Source of the DNA: Pseudomonas sp. Os17
Lineage (GTDB): Bacteria; Pseudomonadota; Gammaproteobacteria; Pseudomonadales; Pseudomonadaceae
Assembly: GCF_001547895.1 (NCBI RefSeq)
Contig: NZ_AP014627.1
Location: 1,429,501-1,493,500 of the forward strand
Length of the DNA: 64,000 bases
Direction: 5' to 3'
Part shown: piece after piece, positions 38,785-48,391 of the stretch
Position numbering within the stretch: position 1 is the first letter of the stretch
Layout of the letters: every line of letters begins with the position of its first letter
The notes under the pieces: generated by a model
The model's database searches: none
Told to the model about the DNA's origin: nothing
What the model saw: only the letters and a program-made list of their open reading frames with translations
Program-made: the position numbers and the translations under genes

Positions 38785-40951
38785 GCCGTTCCTGGCGCTG
38801 GTCCAGTTCATCCAGCACCCGGTGCAGATCCTGCAGCGGCACCGGGCGGCTGAGCAGGTAGCCCTGCAGGTAGTCGCAGCCGTAGCGTTCCAGGAAGCGC
38901 TGTTGCTCCAGGGTTTCCACCCCCTCGGTGACCACCTGCAGGTGCAGGGTGTGGGCCATGACGATGATCGCCTGCACGATCTCCATGTCCTGGGTTGAAT
39001 GGGGGATGTCCTGAATGAACGAGCGATCGATCTTCAGGGTGTTGAGCGGCAGGCGCTTGAGGTAGGCCAGGGACGAATAGCCCGTGCCGAAGTCGTCGAT
39101 CGACAGTGACACCCCCAGCCTGCGGATCTGCTGGAGCAGCGCCAGGGTGCTGGCGATGTTGCCCATCAGGGCGTTCTCCGTGACCTCCAGCTCCAGGCGC
39201 TGCGGCGCCACCCGGGCATCGCGCAGGGCGCTTTCGATCTCCGTGGCCAGGGCCTCGCGCGTCAGGTTCAGGGCCGAGCAGTTGACCGCGATCTTCAGCT
39301 CGCCGCGCCCCTGTTGCGAGAGCTGGCCCAGGTCCTGGCAGGCCTTGCGCAGTACCCAGTTGTCCAGTTCGGCGATCATGCCGTTGGCTTCGGCGATGTT
39401 GATGAAACGATCCGGGGTCAGCAGCCCGTGTTGCGGGTGTTGCCAGCGGATCAGGGCTTCGAGCTTGGTGACCCTGGCGCGCTTGAGGTCGTAGATCGGC
39501 TGGTAGTGCAGCAGCAGCCCTTGATCGTCGCGCAGGGCGTTGCGCAGTTCCTCTTCCAGCTGCAGCTCCAGGGTGGCCCGGGTCTTGAGGCTGGTGTTGA
39601 AGAAGTGCAGGGTATTGCGCCCGGAGTCCTTGGATTGATACAGCGCCAGGTCGGCGTTTTTCAGCAGCTCCTCGCAGGTCTTGCCGTCATCGGGGAAGAC
39701 GCTGATGCCGATACTGGTGGTCATCACCATGCGCCGGCCGCCGAGTTCGATCGGCTCCTTCATCTTGTGCATGATGCGCTGGGCCATGTGCCGCGCCTCA
39801 TCGCGCTCGTGGAGAGTGATGAGAATGCAGAACTCGTCGCCGCCGAGGCGGGCCACCACGTCTTCATGGCTGCGGGTGGAGCTCTTGATATGCCCGGCGA
39901 TGACCTTGAGCAACTCGTCGCCGGCGTCGTGGCCCAGGCTGTCGTTGATGCGCTTGAAATGGTCGATGTCGAGGAACATCACCGCCAGCATGCCGCCGTA
40001 GCGGGTCTTCTCCATGAGCTTTTCCGCAAACAGCTGGTTGAAGCCGCGGCGGTTGATCAGGTTGGTCAGGGCGTCGTAGTGGGCCACCTGCTGCAGTGAC
40101 ATCCGGGCCTGGTCCAGTTGCGAGAGCAAGGCGTTGACCCGGTGCAGGTCGCGTTCCTTGTGCTGCAGTTTCTTGTCCGCCAGGGCTGCGCTGAGGCCGC
40201 TGCCGATGATCAGCAGGATGATAACGCTGAGGGTCAGGCCCAGTTGCAGGTGCTCGTTGGGAATGGCCGGGACGACCGCGCTGCCGGCGGGCAAGACCAG
40301 GGTCATGGACCACATGCCGGTGAAGTGCATCAGCACGATGCCGCCGCCCAGCAACAGGCTGCTGGCGTACTTGAGCAGTTGATGGAACATCCCGCTGCCA
40401 TCGCGCAGGTGCCGGGACAGCAGCAGCGCCGCCAGGCTGCAAGCGATCGCCAGCAGCAGCGACAGACCCATGAGCAGCGGCTGGTAATACAGGCCGGCGC
40501 TGGAGCGCATGGCCGAGACGCCGACGTAGTGCATGCCGCTGATGCCCAGGCCGATCCATATCGCGGCAATGACGCAGCGCCACAACGGCAATTGCTTGTG
40601 GCTCAAGGTGTTCATCGCCAGCCAGGCGGCAATCAGGGCGATGAGCAGGGACAGCAGGGTCGGTGGCAGGGCGTAGTGGATCTTCAGCGGTGCTTCGAAC
40701 GCCAGCATGGCGATGAAGTGCATGGTCCAGATACCCCCGGCCAGGCAGCAGGCGCCGACACAGCGCCACAGGCGTTGGCTGGACGGTTGCTCGACGTGAC
40801 TGATGCGCTCGGCCATGTCCAGGGTCGCGAAGCTGGCGGCACAGGCTACCAGGTAGGCCAGCAGCACCAGGACCGGGTTGTGAGTGCCGTGCAGGACTAC
40901 CTGCCCACTGTCAGGAAGCTCGCTGATGAAATGCAGACCCAGCCAGTCCAT
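38675..40951 (-). CDS. MHYT-sensor diguanylate cyclase/phosphodiesterase (MucR-like)
   Basis: This 758-residue inner-membrane protein has an N-terminal MHYT domain with three MHxx motifs (TMHFIAML, GMHYVGVS, LMHFTGMW; putative metal/O2/NO sensing). An intact GGDEF domain (LGGDEFCIL) and an intact EAL domain (KLEALIRWQHP, ENALMGN, DDFGTGYSSLAYL, QGYLLSRP) follow. It resembles P. aeruginosa MucR, which controls alginate and biofilm dispersal through c-di-GMP. A Pro/Ser/Gly-rich tail of about 36 residues overlaps the end of the dehydrogenase gene. Confidence 0.93.
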   Translation of the reverse strand: MDWLGLHFISELPDSGQVVLHGTHNPVLVLLAYLVACAASFATLDMAERISHVEQPSSQRLWRCVGACCLAGGIWTMHFIAMLAFEAPLKIHYALPPTLLSLLIALIAAWLAMNTLSHKQLPLWRCVIAAIWIGLGISGMHYVGVSAMRSSAGLYYQPLLMGLSLLLAIACSLAALLLSRHLRDGSGMFHQLLKYASSLLLGGGIVLMHFTGMWSMTLVLPAGSAVVPAIPNEHLQLGLTLSVIILLIIGSGLSAALADKKLQHKERDLHRVNALLSQLDQARMSLQQVAHYDALTNLINRRGFNQLFAEKLMEKTRYGGMLAVMFLDIDHFKRINDSLGHDAGDELLKVIAGHIKSSTRSHEDVVARLGGDEFCILITLHERDEARHMAQRIMHKMKEPIELGGRRMVMTTSIGISVFPDDGKTCEELLKNADLALYQSKDSGRNTLHFFNTSLKTRATLELQLEEELRNALRDDQGLLLHYQPIYDLKRARVTKLEALIRWQHPQHGLLTPDRFINIAEANGMIAELDNWVLRKACQDLGQLSQQGRGELKIAVNCSALNLTREALATEIESALRDARVAPQRLELEVTENALMGNIASTLALLQQIRRLGVSLSIDDFGTGYSSLAYLKRLPLNTLKIDRSFIQDIPHSTQDMEIVQAIIVMAHTLHLQVVTEGVETLEQQRFLERYGCDYLQGYLLSRPVPLQDLHRVLDELDQRQERLNPALSDPGTGGSGSPDPAPGSPALHAGASTVQLIR

Positions 40952-41093
40952 AGCATGCCCATCTCTGAGTCATAGGATGTCGGCGGAGCCGCGCGCCAAC
41001 GAGTGCTTGGAGTATAGAAGGCACCCGGTGGCTGCAATGGGAGGTGGCATTTTGGTGCCAATGATTTGCTTATGGGCGCTATCGCCAATGGTG

Positions 41094-41462
41094 CTAAGCG
41101 CTTTTCTCGAACCAGGGTTCGTGGTCGATGGGGTCCAGTGGCGCGAGGCCGAAGGCCGCGCGGGCGGCGTCGCAATCGCTGTTGTGCTGGCCGTCGGCCC
41201 AGGACGCTTCGAACTCCCGGCACGGGCTGGAGCGTTGTTCATAAATCGAGCAGCTCACGCGCTGGCCGACCTCGCCTTCAAGGGCGATGCAGCGTGGCGA
41301 CTTGCAGTCGGTACCGAGCATGGCCACCCGCGTGGGATTGATGCTCTGCACCAGATCGTCGGGGACCGTACCACCGGATGAGGCGCATTCGCCCCAGAAA
41401 AAAGACACACGAAAGTATGAACAGCAGGCACCGCAATTCAGACACGGACTGGCTTCGGACAT
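41094..41462 (-). CDS. YkgJ family cysteine cluster protein
   Basis: This 122-residue protein carries the CxxCxxCC cluster (CLNCGACC, near the N-terminus) and further cysteines (TDCKSPRC, RVSCSIYEQRSSPC) of the zinc- or iron-binding YkgJ/UPF0153 family. The function is unknown. The ATG at 41462 gives the conserved start (MSEASPCLNCGACC). Confidence 0.85.
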   Translation of the reverse strand: MSEASPCLNCGACCSYFRVSFFWGECASSGGTVPDDLVQSINPTRVAMLGTDCKSPRCIALEGEVGQRVSCSIYEQRSSPCREFEASWADGQHNSDCDAARAAFGLAPLDPIDHEPWFEKSA

Positions 41463-41787
41463 GGGCGTATTCAAAGGGAAAGGGAAGGGTCAAGGGGGCA
41501 GGCAGGCGGCTATTCTAGGCTTCCCATTGGCCATGGGAAGGGGGGGCGCGAGGTATTTTTTCAACCTCGGCCAAGCCCTTGAAAAGACTGGGAAACGCCC
41601 GGGTAGCGGGGGCTGTGGCGGATTGGCTGATGCCGGGGGCGGCGCCTTGAGGCCGGGCCCGGACGCCGGGCTGCGATGGGTCGATATCAGGCTGGCGAAT
41701 AATCACAGACAGCGGCACCGGGCCTGACTAGATTGCAGCTTCCAGGCTCGTTTGCGTCTGGCCGAATAACAATAAAGAGATCGACCC
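41463..41787. other. Intergenic region between the YkgJ gene and an MFS gene
   Basis: These 325 bp lie between divergent genes and should contain both promoters. AATAACAATAA (41765-41775), immediately before the MFS ribosome-binding site, matches the AANAANAA motif recognised by Hfq/Crc. I see nothing else that can be assigned. Confidence 0.5.
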
Positions 41788-43134
41788 ATGGATAACTCGA
41801 CTCAAGCGGCAAATGCCTGGCGCATTCTGTTCCTGTTGTTTTTGGCAAACCTGTTCAACTTCTTCGATCGCACCATCCCCGCCATCATCATCGAGCCGAT
41901 CCGCATGGAATGGCACTTGAGCGATTTTCAGCTGGGGATCATCGGCACCGCCTTCACCATCGTCTACGCCATCGCCGGCCTGCCCCTGGGGCGCCTGGCC
42001 GATACCGGCTCGCGCAGCAAGCTGATGGGCTGGGGGTTGGCGGTGTGGAGCGGGCTGACCGCAGTGAACGGCATGGTCGGCAGTTTCTGGAGCTTCTTGC
42101 TGGTGCGCATGGGGGTCGGCATCGGCGAAGCCAGCTATGCGCCGGCGGCCAACTCGCTGATTGGCGACCTGTTTCCGGCCCATCGTCGGGCCCGGGCCAT
42201 GGGCATCTTCATGCTTGGCCTGCCCCTGGGGCTGGTGCTGGCATTCTTCACCATCGGCGCCATGGTCAAGGCCTTCGACAGCTGGCGGGCGCCGTTCTTC
42301 ATTGCCGCGGTGCCGGGGCTGGTGCTGGCGGTGTTCATGTTCTTCATCAAGGAGCCCAAGCGCGGCGCTGCTGAAACGGTGAAGGTGGCGCAAGTGCCTA
42401 TCGACCGACCGATCCGCCGGGTGCTGGCGATACCGACCTTTCTCTGGCTGACCCTGGCCGGGCTGACCTTCAACTTCGCCACCTACGCCTGCAACTCGTT
42501 CCTGGTGCCGATGCTCCAGCGTTACTTCCTCATGCCCTTGCAGGAGGCGGCGATGGCCACCGGGTTGATCGTCGGTGTCACCGGGTTGGTGGGGCTGACC
42601 CTGGGCGGCTGGTTCGCCGACAAGATCCATCAGCGGATCGCCAACGGTCGCCTGCTGTTCGCCGCCTGCAGCCTGATCATTTCGACCCTGGCCACCGGCT
42701 GGGCGCTGCATGCCGGGCGAGTCGAGATCGGGGTGTTTGTCGCGGTCTTCAGTGTCGGCTGGCTGTTTGCCTACAACTTCTACACCTGCGTCTACACCGC
42801 CCTGCAGGATGTGGTCGAGCCGCGCTTGCGGGCCACCGCCATGGCCCTGTTCTTCGCCGGCCTGTACTTGCTCGGTGGTGGCCTGGGGCCGGTGGTGGTC
42901 GGTGCGCTGTCGGACCATTTCGCCCACTCGGCGATGTACGCCGCCGGCGCGCAGCTGATGACCGAGGAGTTCAAGGCCATCGGCCTGCACGACGCCATGT
43001 ACCTGATTCCGGTGGCGCTGTTCCTGACCCTGCTGTTTCTGTTTCAGGCCGCCCGCTGCTTTGTCGGTGACTCCCAGCGCATGAAGGACGGCTTGGCGCT
43101 GGCCGCGCCTGGGGCGCCGGCGCTGGCGGTCTGA
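41788..43134 (+). CDS. MFS transporter, spinster-like
   Basis: This 448-residue inner-membrane protein has twelve predicted helices. The N-terminal segment NLFNFFDRTIPAIIIEPIRMEW and the loop GRLADTGSRSKLMGWGLAVWSG are typical of the Spinster-like MFS group. The substrate is unknown. It is transcribed alone and ends at a strong terminator. The CA-type motif before the start suggests repression in preferred carbon sources. Confidence 0.88.
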   Translation: MDNSTQAANAWRILFLLFLANLFNFFDRTIPAIIIEPIRMEWHLSDFQLGIIGTAFTIVYAIAGLPLGRLADTGSRSKLMGWGLAVWSGLTAVNGMVGSFWSFLLVRMGVGIGEASYAPAANSLIGDLFPAHRRARAMGIFMLGLPLGLVLAFFTIGAMVKAFDSWRAPFFIAAVPGLVLAVFMFFIKEPKRGAAETVKVAQVPIDRPIRRVLAIPTFLWLTLAGLTFNFATYACNSFLVPMLQRYFLMPLQEAAMATGLIVGVTGLVGLTLGGWFADKIHQRIANGRLLFAACSLIISTLATGWALHAGRVEIGVFVAVFSVGWLFAYNFYTCVYTALQDVVEPRLRATAMALFFAGLYLLGGGLGPVVVGALSDHFAHSAMYAAGAQLMTEEFKAIGLHDAMYLIPVALFLTLLFLFQAARCFVGDSQRMKDGLALAAPGAPALAV

Positions 43135-43173
43135 GCTTGGGTGCCGTCCCATCCGCAGGAGCGGGCAGGCAAA

Positions 43174-43200
43174 AAAAGGCCCGCATGATGCGGGCCTTTT
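43174..43200. terminator. Bidirectional terminator between the MFS gene and rapA
   Basis: AAAAGGCCCGCA and TGCGGGCCTTTT pair around TGA, flanked by A-rich and T-rich ends, between convergent genes. Confidence 0.9.
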
Positions 43201-43223
43201 GTTCAGAGGATGGAACCAGGCAA

Positions 43224-46073
43224 TCAGCCCGCCACCAGCACCCGGATCGCTTCCAGGCGCAGGGCGGCTTTATCCAGCATCGCCAGGCCCTGTTCCCGTT
43301 GCTTGCGCAGGGCGACCAGCTCGCTGTCACGCACCGTCGGGTTGACCGCTTGCAAGGCGGTCAGGCGCGCCAGTTCTTCATCGGTATCGGCTGCCAGGCG
43401 ACGTTTCGCTTCAGCCACACGCTCGGCGTGGCGTGGCGCGACCTTGGCCTCACCGGCGTTGATCTTCGGCGCCAGCTGGTCGCGCTGGGCCTGGATGAAC
43501 TTGTTGGCGCTAGCCTTGGGCACGCTTTCCAACTGGTCGTTGAGGGTTTCGAAAGCCACCCGTGGCGACAGGTCGTTGCCGTTGGCATCCAGCAGGCAGC
43601 GCAGGGCGGCCGGCGGCAGGTAGCGACCCAGTTGCAACGAGCGTGGAGCGACCACTTCACTGACGTACAGCAGCTCAAGCAGCACGGTGCCGGGTTTGAG
43701 CGCCTTGTTCTTGATCAGCGCCACGGCGGTGTTGCCCATGGAGCCGGACAGCACCAGGTCCATGCCGCCTTGCACCATCGGGTGTTCCCAGGTGATGAAT
43801 TGCATGTCCTCGCGGGACAGCGCCTGGTTGCGGTCGTAAGTGATGGTCACGCCTTCGTCGTCGCCCAGGGGGAAGCTGGCGTCGAGCATCTTCTCGCTGG
43901 GCTTGAGGATCAGGGCGTTTTCCGAGTGGTCTTCGCTGTCGATACCGAAGGCGTCGAACAGGGTTTCCATGTAGATCGGCAGGGCGAACTGGTCGTCCTG
44001 TTCAAGAATCGCCTCCACCAGCGCTTCGCCTTCGCCGGCACCGCCGGAGTTGAGCTCCAGCAGGCGGTCGCGGCCGGTGTGCAGCTCGGCTTCCAGGCGT
44101 TCGCGTTCGCTGCGGGCTTCGTCGATCAGCGCTTGCCACTCGCCATCGTCGGCGTTTTCCAGCAGCGGTAGCAGGCGTGGGCCGAACTGATGCTGCAGGG
44201 CGTTGCCGGTCGGGCAGGTGTTGAGGAAGGCGTTCAGGGCTTCGTGGTACCACTGGAACAGCCGCTCTTGCGGGCTGGTTTCCAGGTACGGCACGTGCAG
44301 TTCGATCACGTGTTTCTGGCCGATCCGGTCCAGGCGGCCGATCCGCTGCTCCAGCAGGTCCGGGTGCGACGGCAGATCGAACAGCACCAGGTGGTGGGCG
44401 AACTGGAAGTTGCGGCCTTCACTGCCGATTTCCGAGCAGATCAGCACTTGGGCGCCGAACTCTTCGTCGGCGAAGTAGGCCGCCGCGCGGTCGCGCTCGA
44501 GGATGTTCATGCCTTCATGGAACACCGTGGCCGGGATGCCGGAACGCACGCGCAGGGCGTCTTCCAGGTCCATGGCGGTTTCAGCGTGGGCGCAGATCAC
44601 CAGGACCTTGGTGCGCTTGAGCATCTTCAGCTGGTCGATCAGCCACTCGACCCGCGGGTCGAATTTCCACCAGCGCTGTTCTTCGTCGCCGGCCTCGGGC
44701 TGCGCCTGGAAGCTGACTTCCGGGTACAGCTCGGCGTGTTCGCCCAGGGGCAGTTCCAGGTATTCGTCCGGGCATGGCAGCGGGTAGGCATGCAGCTTGC
44801 GCTCCGGGAACCCCTGCACCGCGGCGCGGGTGTTGCGGAACAGCACGCGGCCGGTGCCGTGGCGGTCCAGCAGTTCGCGCACCAGGCGTGCACTGGCTTC
44901 GCTGTCGCCGTCGTTGACCGCGGCCAGCAGGGCTTCGCCTTCGTTGCCGAGGAAGCCGTGGATGGTCTGGTGCGCTTCGGCGGACAGGCGGCCCTTGTCC
45001 AGCAGCTCTTGCACGGCTTCGGCCACCGGGCGGTAGTTCTCGCTCTCGGCACGGAAGGCCGCAAGGTCGTGGAAACGGTTCGGGTCTAGCAGGCGCAAAC
45101 GGGCAAAGTGGCTGTCCTGGCCCAGTTGCTCCGGGGTCGCGGTCAGTAGCAGCACGCCGGGGATGGTTTCGGCCAGTTGTTCAACCAGGGCGTATTCCGG
45201 GCTGATCTGGTCTTCGTGCCACACCAGGTGGTGGGCTTCGTCCACCACCATCAGGTCCCAACCGGCGGCGAACAGCGCGTCCTGGGCCTTCTCGTCGTCC
45301 ACCAGCCACTCCAGGGCCACCAGGGCCAGTTGGGTGTCCTCGAACGGGTTGCTGGCGTCGCTTTCGATAAAGCGCTCTTCATCGAACAGCGCCACTTGCA
45401 GGTTGAAACGGCGGCGCATTTCCACCAGCCACTGGTGCTGGAGGTTTTCCGGAACCAGGATCAGCACCCGGCTGGCACGGCCCGAGAGCAGCTGGCGATG
45501 GATCACCAGGCCGGCTTCGATGGTCTTGCCCAGGCCCACTTCGTCTGCCAGCAGGACCCGCGGCGCGATGCGGTCGGCCACTTCACGGGCGATGTGCAAC
45601 TGGTGAGCGATGGGTTGGGCACGCACGCCACCCAGGCCCCAGAGCGAGGATTGCAGCTGGCGGCTGGTGTGTTCCAGGGTGTGGTAGCGCAGGGAGAACC
45701 AGGCCAGCGGGTCGATCTGCCCGGCGAACAGACGGTCGCTGGCCAGACGGAACTGGATGAAGTTCGACAGTTGGGTTTCCGGCAGGGTGACGGCTTCGTT
45801 CTGCCCGTTGAGACCGTGGTAGACCAGCAGGCCATCGACGTCGTCGACTTCCTGAACGGTCATTTTCCAGCCTTCGAAATGGGTGATGCTGTCACCCGGA
45901 GAGAACCTCACGCGAGTGAGGGGCGCATTCCGTAGCGCATACTGGCGGGTGTCGCCAGTGGCCGGATAGAGCACGGTCAGCAAGCGACCGTCCTGTGCCA
46001 GAACGGTGCCTAAACCCAGCTCGGCTTCGCTGTCACTAATCCAGCGTTGCCCCGGTTGATACTGCTGCGCCAT
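43224..46073 (-). CDS. rapA: RNA polymerase-associated protein RapA
   Basis: This 949-residue Swi2/Snf2-family ATPase recycles RNA polymerase by remodelling stalled complexes. The N-terminus ([22 protein letters not shown]) is the RapA Tudor-like domain. Walker A is [14 protein letters not shown] (about 176-189), the DEAH box is [11 protein letters not shown] (278-281), and the C-terminal helicase lobe has [19 protein letters not shown] and [13 protein letters not shown]. Length is normal. GGGAG precedes the ATG. Confidence 0.97.
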   Translation of the reverse strand: MAQQYQPGQRWISDSEAELGLGTVLAQDGRLLTVLYPATGDTRQYALRNAPLTRVRFSPGDSITHFEGWKMTVQEVDDVDGLLVYHGLNGQNEAVTLPETQLSNFIQFRLASDRLFAGQIDPLAWFSLRYHTLEHTSRQLQSSLWGLGGVRAQPIAHQLHIAREVADRIAPRVLLADEVGLGKTIEAGLVIHRQLLSGRASRVLILVPENLQHQWLVEMRRRFNLQVALFDEERFIESDASNPFEDTQLALVALEWLVDDEKAQDALFAAGWDLMVVDEAHHLVWHEDQISPEYALVEQLAETIPGVLLLTATPEQLGQDSHFARLRLLDPNRFHDLAAFRAESENYRPVAEAVQELLDKGRLSAEAHQTIHGFLGNEGEALLAAVNDGDSEASARLVRELLDRHGTGRVLFRNTRAAVQGFPERKLHAYPLPCPDEYLELPLGEHAELYPEVSFQAQPEAGDEEQRWWKFDPRVEWLIDQLKMLKRTKVLVICAHAETAMDLEDALRVRSGIPATVFHEGMNILERDRAAAYFADEEFGAQVLICSEIGSEGRNFQFAHHLVLFDLPSHPDLLEQRIGRLDRIGQKHVIELHVPYLETSPQERLFQWYHEALNAFLNTCPTGNALQHQFGPRLLPLLENADDGEWQALIDEARSERERLEAELHTGRDRLLELNSGGAGEGEALVEAILEQDDQFALPIYMETLFDAFGIDSEDHSENALILKPSEKMLDASFPLGDDEGVTITYDRNQALSREDMQFITWEHPMVQGGMDLVLSGSMGNTAVALIKNKALKPGTVLLELLYVSEVVAPRSLQLGRYLPPAALRCLLDANGNDLSPRVAFETLNDQLESVPKASANKFIQAQRDQLAPKINAGEAKVAPRHAERVAEAKRRLAADTDEELARLTALQAVNPTVRDSELVALRKQREQGLAMLDKAALRLEAIRVLVAG

Positions 46074-46292
46074 GCTGCCTGACTCCCGCTTTGAAAAAGC
46101 CGACTATCTTAACGGAACGATGCTTCCAGTCCAAAGAACTCTGATAAAAACCCCTGGATTAAAAGGTAGCGTACGGCGTGCATTCGTCGGTTGGCAGGGC
46201 ACTATCGGCTGACGACTGGGTCACAGTTTTGCGACCGATGGCTCAAGTCGCCCATGCCGCAGCCGACAGCCTGCTGACAGGAGACCCATAAC

Positions 46293-46634
46293 ATGCTGCC
46301 ACCGATGCTCCCCTTGAGTGCCGTGCCCATCACATCCCAGCAGGATCCGGTCCGCCAGCGTCCGGACATCCCGCCGGTGGTGCCGGTGCAGCAAAGCTCC
46401 AATGAAAGCACCATCGATCTGCAAAAGCGCGATCCCGAGCAGTCGGCCCTGCTGCTGCGCGAAGAGCAGCAGCGCCAGCAGGAAAAACAGCGGCGCAAGC
46501 GTGAGGCCGATGATGATCCCGAGCAGCACCTGGCCGTGCCCGGCGACGAGTTGAATGCCGACAACACCGTGCCGGTGGTGCCGCTGATTGACGACGCCCC
46601 GCGCCAGGGCCTGTGGGTGGATGTCGAAGTCTAG
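46293..46634 (+). CDS. Conserved hypothetical protein, Gln/Arg-rich coiled coil
   Basis: This 113-residue protein is Pro/Gln-rich in the first 40 residues and has a charged, probably coiled-coil middle (LLLREEQQRQQEKQRRKREADDD). No signal peptide or known domain is seen. An AGGAG lies about 10 bases before the ATG. Some databases attach an aspartate-semialdehyde dehydrogenase name to relatives; nothing in the sequence supports this. Its TAG overlaps the convergent aminotransferase stop (CTAG). Confidence 0.7.
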   Translation: MLPPMLPLSAVPITSQQDPVRQRPDIPPVVPVQQSSNESTIDLQKRDPEQSALLLREEQQRQQEKQRRKREADDDPEQHLAVPGDELNADNTVPVVPLIDDAPRQGLWVDVEV

Positions 46635-47836
46635 GGCCGATGGGCGCGCGCCAGTTCCGCGAGGGCCTGCAACAGGCGCTCGATTTCCTCTTCTGTATTG
46701 AAATAACTCACCGCGATCCGGGCAATGTCCCCGAGGCCCCGGGCCTGCATGTCCAGCGGTGTGTAGTGCATGCCATTGGCGCCAATGTTGATGTCGCGGC
46801 GCGCCAGTTCTTCCTTCAGCGTCTGCCCGTCCCAGCCTTCGAGGGTGAAGGCGATCAAGGCCGATTGCTGCCCCGGTTGGCCCAGGTCCCGGAGTTGCAC
46901 GCCGGGCAAACGCTCCAGCCCCCGGCGTACGCGTTCGCTCAGCATGCGGATCCGCTGGGCGATGGCATCGATGCCGATGCGCTCCAGCTCCTGCAGGGCA
47001 TTGGCCAGACCGGCCAGCAGCACCAGCGACACTTCACTGGTTTCAAAGCGTCGGGCATCGTTGCGCAGGGCGAAGCCCTGGCCGTCCCAGGGGGCCGACA
47101 AGACGTCCCGTGGCAGCGGGCTGAGCTGTTCGAGGAAGCCTGGCCGTACATAGAGCAGGGCCGTGCCCCGAGGGCCGCGCAGGTATTTGCGTCCGGCGGC
47201 CTTGAGCACATCGCAGCCCAGCGCCTGCACGTCACACCGCAACTGGCCCACAGCCTGGGCGGCGTCGATGAAATAGGGGATGCGCCACTGGCGCGCCAGC
47301 TGGCCGATGGCAGCTGCCGGGTTGATCAGCCCGCCGTTGGCCGGCAGCCAGGTCAGGGCGATCAGCCGCACCCGGGTGTCGAGCATGGATTGCAGCGCCT
47401 CGACTGAAACCGCGCCCTGGCTGTCGCAGGGAATCACCTCCAACCGCGCGCCGGCCGCCACGGCCGGGGCCATGCAGGCCAGGTTGCCGGCCCATTCCTG
47501 GCGCCCCACGAGGATCCGGTCTCCCGGTTGCCAGGCGGGCAGGGCGTGGAAAGCCATGCTCCAGGCCGCCGAGCCACTGCTGGCAAAGGCGATCGCTTGC
47601 GGGCTGGTATTGAGCACACGGGCCGCGGCTTGTCGCGCTTGTTCCTGCCACTGCGCGCCATGGCGGGCGGCTTCCATCGGCCCGTTGTGCGCTTCGCGTT
47701 GCAGTTGCTCCAGCATGGCGTCCAGGGTGCCCTGGCTGGGCAATGAAGCCCCGGCATGATTGAAATGGCAGACCCGGGCACACCCCGGCGTGGCGGCCCG
47801 CAACCGGGAGATCTGCTCCAGGTCCAGGGTCTTCAC
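46631..47836 (-). CDS. Class V aminotransferase (PLP-dependent)
   Basis: This 401-residue fold-type I PLP enzyme is related to cysteine desulfurases and isopenicillin N epimerases. The PLP-binding Asp201 lies in DAAQAVG and the Schiff-base lysine is probably Lys217 (KAAGRKYLRGPRG). FNHAGASLP opens the conserved N-terminus. The substrate is unknown. The ATG overlaps the RidA-family gene stop by 4 bp. RidA enzymes remove reactive imine/enamine products of PLP enzymes, so the two likely work together. Confidence 0.87.
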   Translation of the reverse strand: MKTLDLEQISRLRAATPGCARVCHFNHAGASLPSQGTLDAMLEQLQREAHNGPMEAARHGAQWQEQARQAAARVLNTSPQAIAFASSGSAAWSMAFHALPAWQPGDRILVGRQEWAGNLACMAPAVAAGARLEVIPCDSQGAVSVEALQSMLDTRVRLIALTWLPANGGLINPAAAIGQLARQWRIPYFIDAAQAVGQLRCDVQALGCDVLKAAGRKYLRGPRGTALLYVRPGFLEQLSPLPRDVLSAPWDGQGFALRNDARRFETSEVSLVLLAGLANALQELERIGIDAIAQRIRMLSERVRRGLERLPGVQLRDLGQPGQQSALIAFTLEGWDGQTLKEELARRDINIGANGMHYTPLDMQARGLGDIARIAVSYFNTEEEIERLLQALAELARAHRP

Positions 47837-48303
47837 GGCTTGAGCTCGAAAATCCCGTCGACCTCCACCGCGACACCGGCGGGCAGGCTGGCGACGCCCA
47901 CCGAGGTGCGGGCATGCCGGCCCTTGTCGCCCAAGGCATTGACCAGCAGGTTGGAGGCCCCGTTGGCGACCTGGCCATGCTGCTTGAAGTCGGCGCTGGC
48001 GGCGATGAACACCCCCAGCCGACTGATGCGTTGCAGCCGTGACAGGTCGTCACCCAGGGCGGCCGCCAGTTGCGCCAGCAGGGCCAGGGCCGCCAGTTCC
48101 GCGGCCTGGGTGCCTTGCTCGATGCTGAGGTTGTCACCGAGCCGGCCAAGCAATTGCGGATGCTCCTCGGCCGACGGCGTCTGCCCGGAGATGAACAGCA
48201 GGTTCTGGCTGCTGACATGATTGACGTAGTTGGCGATCGGCTGGCCGGGACGCGGCAGCTCAAGACCCAGTTGTTGCACGCGTTGTTGCAGAGAGTCACC
48301 CAT
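47833..48303 (-). CDS. RidA/YjgF family protein
   Basis: This 156-residue protein belongs to the RidA (imine/enamine deaminase) superfamily. The family segments NLLFISGQTP, LSRLQRISRLGVFIA and ARTSVGVASLPAGVAVEVDG are present. It overlaps the aminotransferase gene by 4 bp and lies 88 bp downstream of a LysR gene on the same strand, so the three may form one unit. Confidence 0.9.
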   Translation of the reverse strand: MGDSLQQRVQQLGLELPRPGQPIANYVNHVSSQNLLFISGQTPSAEEHPQLLGRLGDNLSIEQGTQAAELAALALLAQLAAALGDDLSRLQRISRLGVFIAASADFKQHGQVANGASNLLVNALGDKGRHARTSVGVASLPAGVAVEVDGIFELKP

Positions 48304-48391
48304 GGCAAGTCCTCGAATGAAAGGCTTGCAGCATCGGTGTTCGCTCTCGGGGCGACAAACGGATAGATCTAATCCGACGTATCTGAATTTC

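Noticed and set aside
46293..46634. Aspartate-semialdehyde dehydrogenase
   Set aside because: A 113-residue Gln/Arg-rich protein cannot hold that enzyme; the label on relatives appears to be an error.
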